A DNA stretch of 64,000 nucleotides from Chloroflexota bacterium. GTDB taxonomy: Bacteria > Chloroflexota > UBA6077 > FW602-bin22 > JAMCVK01. Made by a program: the position numbers and the translations under genes. The notes below the pieces were generated by a model. That model searched no databases, was not told where the DNA came from, and saw only the letters and a program-made list of their open reading frames with translations. Location: contig JAMCVK010000028.1 of NCBI GenBank assembly GCA_023475225.1, positions 106,304 to 170,303 of the forward strand, written 5' to 3'. Position 1 is the stretch's first letter; each line of letters opens with the position of its first letter. Shown here piece by piece: positions 62,669-64,000 of the stretch.

Positions 62669-63610
62669 ATGTCTCTGCATGTTGGCTCGAGTATTCTTGA
62701 GCTGATCGGTCAGACGCCCATTGTGCAGCTGCGAAGATTAGCCAGGGATATTGATGCCCAAGTATATGCCAAAATTGAGGCGGTAAATATCGGGGGCAGT
62801 GTAAAAAGCCGTACAGCCCTGGGGATGATCGAGCTGGCTGAAAAGCAGGGAGGGCTTAAGCCAGGCATGACCATTGTGGAAGCCACCACCGGCAACCAAG
62901 GGATCGCCATCGCCATGATTGCGGCTGTGAAGGGATATAAGGCCATCATCGTGATGCCAGAGAGATATAGCAAAGAGCGAGTCAAGATAATGAAGGCTTA
63001 TGGCGCTCAGGTGCTTCTCTCCCCTGAAGGTAAGGACATGCATGAGACTGTCTGGATGGCCCGGGAGAAAGCCTTCGAGATGGAACGGAATGATCCAGAG
63101 AACGTCGTCTATCTCAAGCAGTTCGATAATCCCGGTAACGTGGCCATCCATCGGCGAATGACCGCGGCCGAGATACTGATGCAAATGGGCGATAAAATTG
63201 ATGCCTTCGTGTCCACCATTGGCACAGGGGGAACCCTCACCGGCGTCGCCGAGGTTCTGAAGGCAGTCATTCCCAGCATCCGCATTGTAGGTGTAGAACC
63301 TTATATGGCTGCCCTGGAGGGAACGGGGAGGGTAGGGAAACACCGTCAGGAGGGCATAGGAGACGGCCAGACAACACGCATTCTAAACCGGGCTATCGTA
63401 GACGAATGGATCGCCGTAACTGACGAAGATGCCTTCGAGACTGCACGCAGATTGGCCAGAGAGGAGGGACTTCTTTGCGGTATCTCCAGTGGCACTGCCG
63501 CGTGGGCGGCCATGGAGGTGGCTAAAAGAATGGGCGCGGGAAGGGTCGTCCTGACTATCCTGCCAGATACCGGCGAGCGCTACTTGCAAACAGATCTATT
63601 TGGCGAGTAG
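62669..63610 (+). CDS. Cysteine synthase family PLP enzyme
   Basis: 313-residue fold-type-II PLP enzyme related to O-acetylserine sulfhydrylase (CysK/CysM). The Schiff-base lysine is K46 in NIGGSVKSRTA (usual NPGGSVKDR is altered); substrate loop ATTGNQGIAIAM replaces TSGNTGIALA; the phosphate loop is STIGTGGTLTGV. ATG 62669 has a GGGGGGACTGAG leader. These changes are known in a subfamily, so O-acetylserine specificity is not assured. No sulfate-assimilation genes are linked. Confidence 0.85.
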   Translation: MSLHVGSSILELIGQTPIVQLRRLARDIDAQVYAKIEAVNIGGSVKSRTALGMIELAEKQGGLKPGMTIVEATTGNQGIAIAMIAAVKGYKAIIVMPERYSKERVKIMKAYGAQVLLSPEGKDMHETVWMAREKAFEMERNDPENVVYLKQFDNPGNVAIHRRMTAAEILMQMGDKIDAFVSTIGTGGTLTGVAEVLKAVIPSIRIVGVEPYMAALEGTGRVGKHRQEGIGDGQTTRILNRAIVDEWIAVTDEDAFETARRLAREEGLLCGISSGTAAWAAMEVAKRMGAGRVVLTILPDTGERYLQTDLFGE

Positions 63611-63698
63611 CTTCATCCAATCTAAGTTCCACATGGCTCTAATAGGCACGTCGGTGGAGAGTTCGCTTACAGGCGAGGGACCTGTCCTCAAATTTTTC

Positions 63699-63733
63699 CC
63701 GGACCTCTATACCTTGCTGTAAGATAGGTCCGG
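63699..63733 (+). terminator. Weak hairpin between cysteine synthase and tRNA genes
   Basis: CCGGACCTcTAT (63699-63710) pairs with ATAGGTCCGG (63724-63733) with one bulge and a 13-base loop, followed by TTGTAAT. It may end the cysteine synthase transcript; it lies convergent to the tRNA gene. Confidence 0.35.
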
Positions 63734-63743
63734 TTGTAATAGG

Positions 63744-63816
63744 CACCCCCAAGGGAATTCGAATCCCTGTTACCACCTTGAAAGGGTGGTGTCCTAGGCC
63801 TCTAGACGATGGGGGC
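63744..63816 (-). tRNA. tRNA-Glu (UUC)
   Basis: 73 bases on the minus strand. Acceptor arms GCCCCCA/TGGGGGT pair (first pair G-U), the anticodon stem CCACC/GGTGG encloses the loop CTTTCAA with anticodon TTC, and the T-loop is GGGATTCGAATTCCC. CCA is not encoded (the end reads G-CCT). It lies downstream of a 5S rRNA end on the same strand. Its charged form is the substrate of HemA, encoded in this window. Confidence 0.93.
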
Positions 63817-63837
63817 AGAAAGAGCTACTACCTTGTT

Positions 63838-63866
63838 TTTATAACTTTGTTTATAACTTTGTTCAA
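63838..63866 (-). promoter_or_regulatory. Promoter P2 of tRNA-Glu
   Basis: On the minus strand TTGAAC (63866-63861), 17 bases, TATAAA (63843-63838); predicted start ~15 bases before the tRNA. The spacer and -10 region contain a tandem repeat of ACAAAGTTATAAA. Confidence 0.5.
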
Positions 63867-63871
63867 GGGCT

Positions 63872-63880
63872 ATTATATCA
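63872..63880 (-). promoter_or_regulatory. Extended -10 promoter P1 upstream of tRNA-Glu
   Basis: TGATATAAT on the minus strand, an extended -10 (TGnTATAAT), without a good -35 box. Confidence 0.45.
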
Positions 63881-63909
63881 GATTCAGATAAGGGGGAACC
63901 CACAAAGAG

Positions 63910-63935
63910 GGGGGCCGGGATAAATCCCGGCCCCC
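63910..63935 (-). terminator. Hairpin terminator after 5S rRNA
   Basis: A perfect 11-bp GC-rich stem (63910-63920 with 63925-63935, loop of four) lies just after the 5S end; a short pyrimidine run (CTCTTTG) follows on the minus strand. Likely terminator of the rRNA operon. Confidence 0.7.
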
Positions 63936-63939
63936 AATC

Positions 63940-64000
63940 CCCCTGGCGATGACCTATTTTCCCACGGGGTCGCCCCCGCAGTATCTTCAGCGCTGGAGCG
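63940..64000 (-). rRNA. rrf: 5S rRNA, 3' part (cut by window edge)
   Basis: On the minus strand the last 61 bases read as the 3' part of 5S rRNA: a loop-E/helix region with TGCGGGGGCGACCCCGTGGG, then AAATAGGTCATCGCCAGGGG. The 5' part lies beyond the right edge. This implies an rRNA operon to the right, transcribed leftward. Confidence 0.85.

Noticed and set aside
62669..63610. Cysteine synthase gene as part of the rightward regulon
   Set aside because: A 66-base gap, no functional link and its own leader make membership unproven; treated as a separate gene.

Overview
The window looks like a chromosomal segment from an uncultivated, probably anaerobic bacterium, most likely a member of the Chloroflexota. 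The pointers are Thr/Pro-rich linkers behind the lipobox of both substrate-binding lipoproteins, a siroheme-dependent (Ahb) heme pathway, an F420-type oxidoreductase, methanopterin-type cyclohydrolase homologues and many GTG/TTG starts. The affiliation is inferred, not proven. Apart from the first ~1.4 kb, which is visibly AT-rich and carries a damaged restriction-modification locus, base composition looks even. I see no prophage, insertion sequence or CRISPR array.

Layout. (1) 50-1415: restriction endonuclease and a methyltransferase lacking its catalytic half. (2) 1514-3804: cvpA-like membrane protein and a secreted glycoside-hydrolase-like protein. (3) 4023-15742, minus: a nearly complete operon from glutamyl-tRNA to heme b through siroheme (HTH regulator, sirC, hemA, ccsA/hemX, hemC, cobA-hemD fusion, hemB, ahbA, ahbB, hemL, ahbC, ahbD). 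hemC appears to start at ATC. (4) 16046-33869: a transport and catabolism region. It holds a BMP-type (nucleoside-like) ABC transporter whose ATPase is detached from its permeases, a Mer-like luciferase-family oxidoreductase, two homologues of methenyl-tetrahydromethanopterin cyclohydrolase (Mch), an MBL hydrolase, an SDR, two TIGR04076 proteins, a flavodoxin-family protein, a GntR/UTRA regulator, a 2-oxoacid (acetoin-type) dehydrogenase with a split E2, an amidohydrolase and a radical SAM protein. (5) 33859-39546: a surface polysaccharide group (WecG/TagA, WecA/MraY-type transferase, CapD-like dehydratase, TIM-barrel epimerase, two sugar-nucleotide epimerases). (6) 39942-62602: two long divergent operons leaving one symmetric promoter-operator at 51738-51801. 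Leftward: FCD-type GntR, flavoprotein plus a small 2Fe-2S protein, HyuA/HyuB, two M24 proteins, two MmgE/PrpD proteins. Rightward: a polyamine-type ABC importer, a fucose-isomerase-fold protein, an Old-Yellow-Enzyme reductase, a Tm-1-like/PEP-hydrolase-like pair and an epimerase. (7) 62669-64000: cysteine synthase, tRNA-Glu(UUC), and the 3' part of a 5S rRNA.

How the parts work together. The heme block is self-consistent and can be read step by step. The region at 16-33 kb combines import of a small, probably heterocyclic, compound with ring hydrolases (amidohydrolase, Mch-type cyclohydrolase), redox enzymes and a dehydrogenase complex; its substrate cannot be read from sequence. The region at 40-62 kb is one regulon built around a 38-bp perfect palindrome, with an importer and enzymes for ring or amide opening, dehydration/epimerisation and flavin redox. 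The Mch-containing cluster and the palindrome-centred regulon are the best candidates for undescribed systems.
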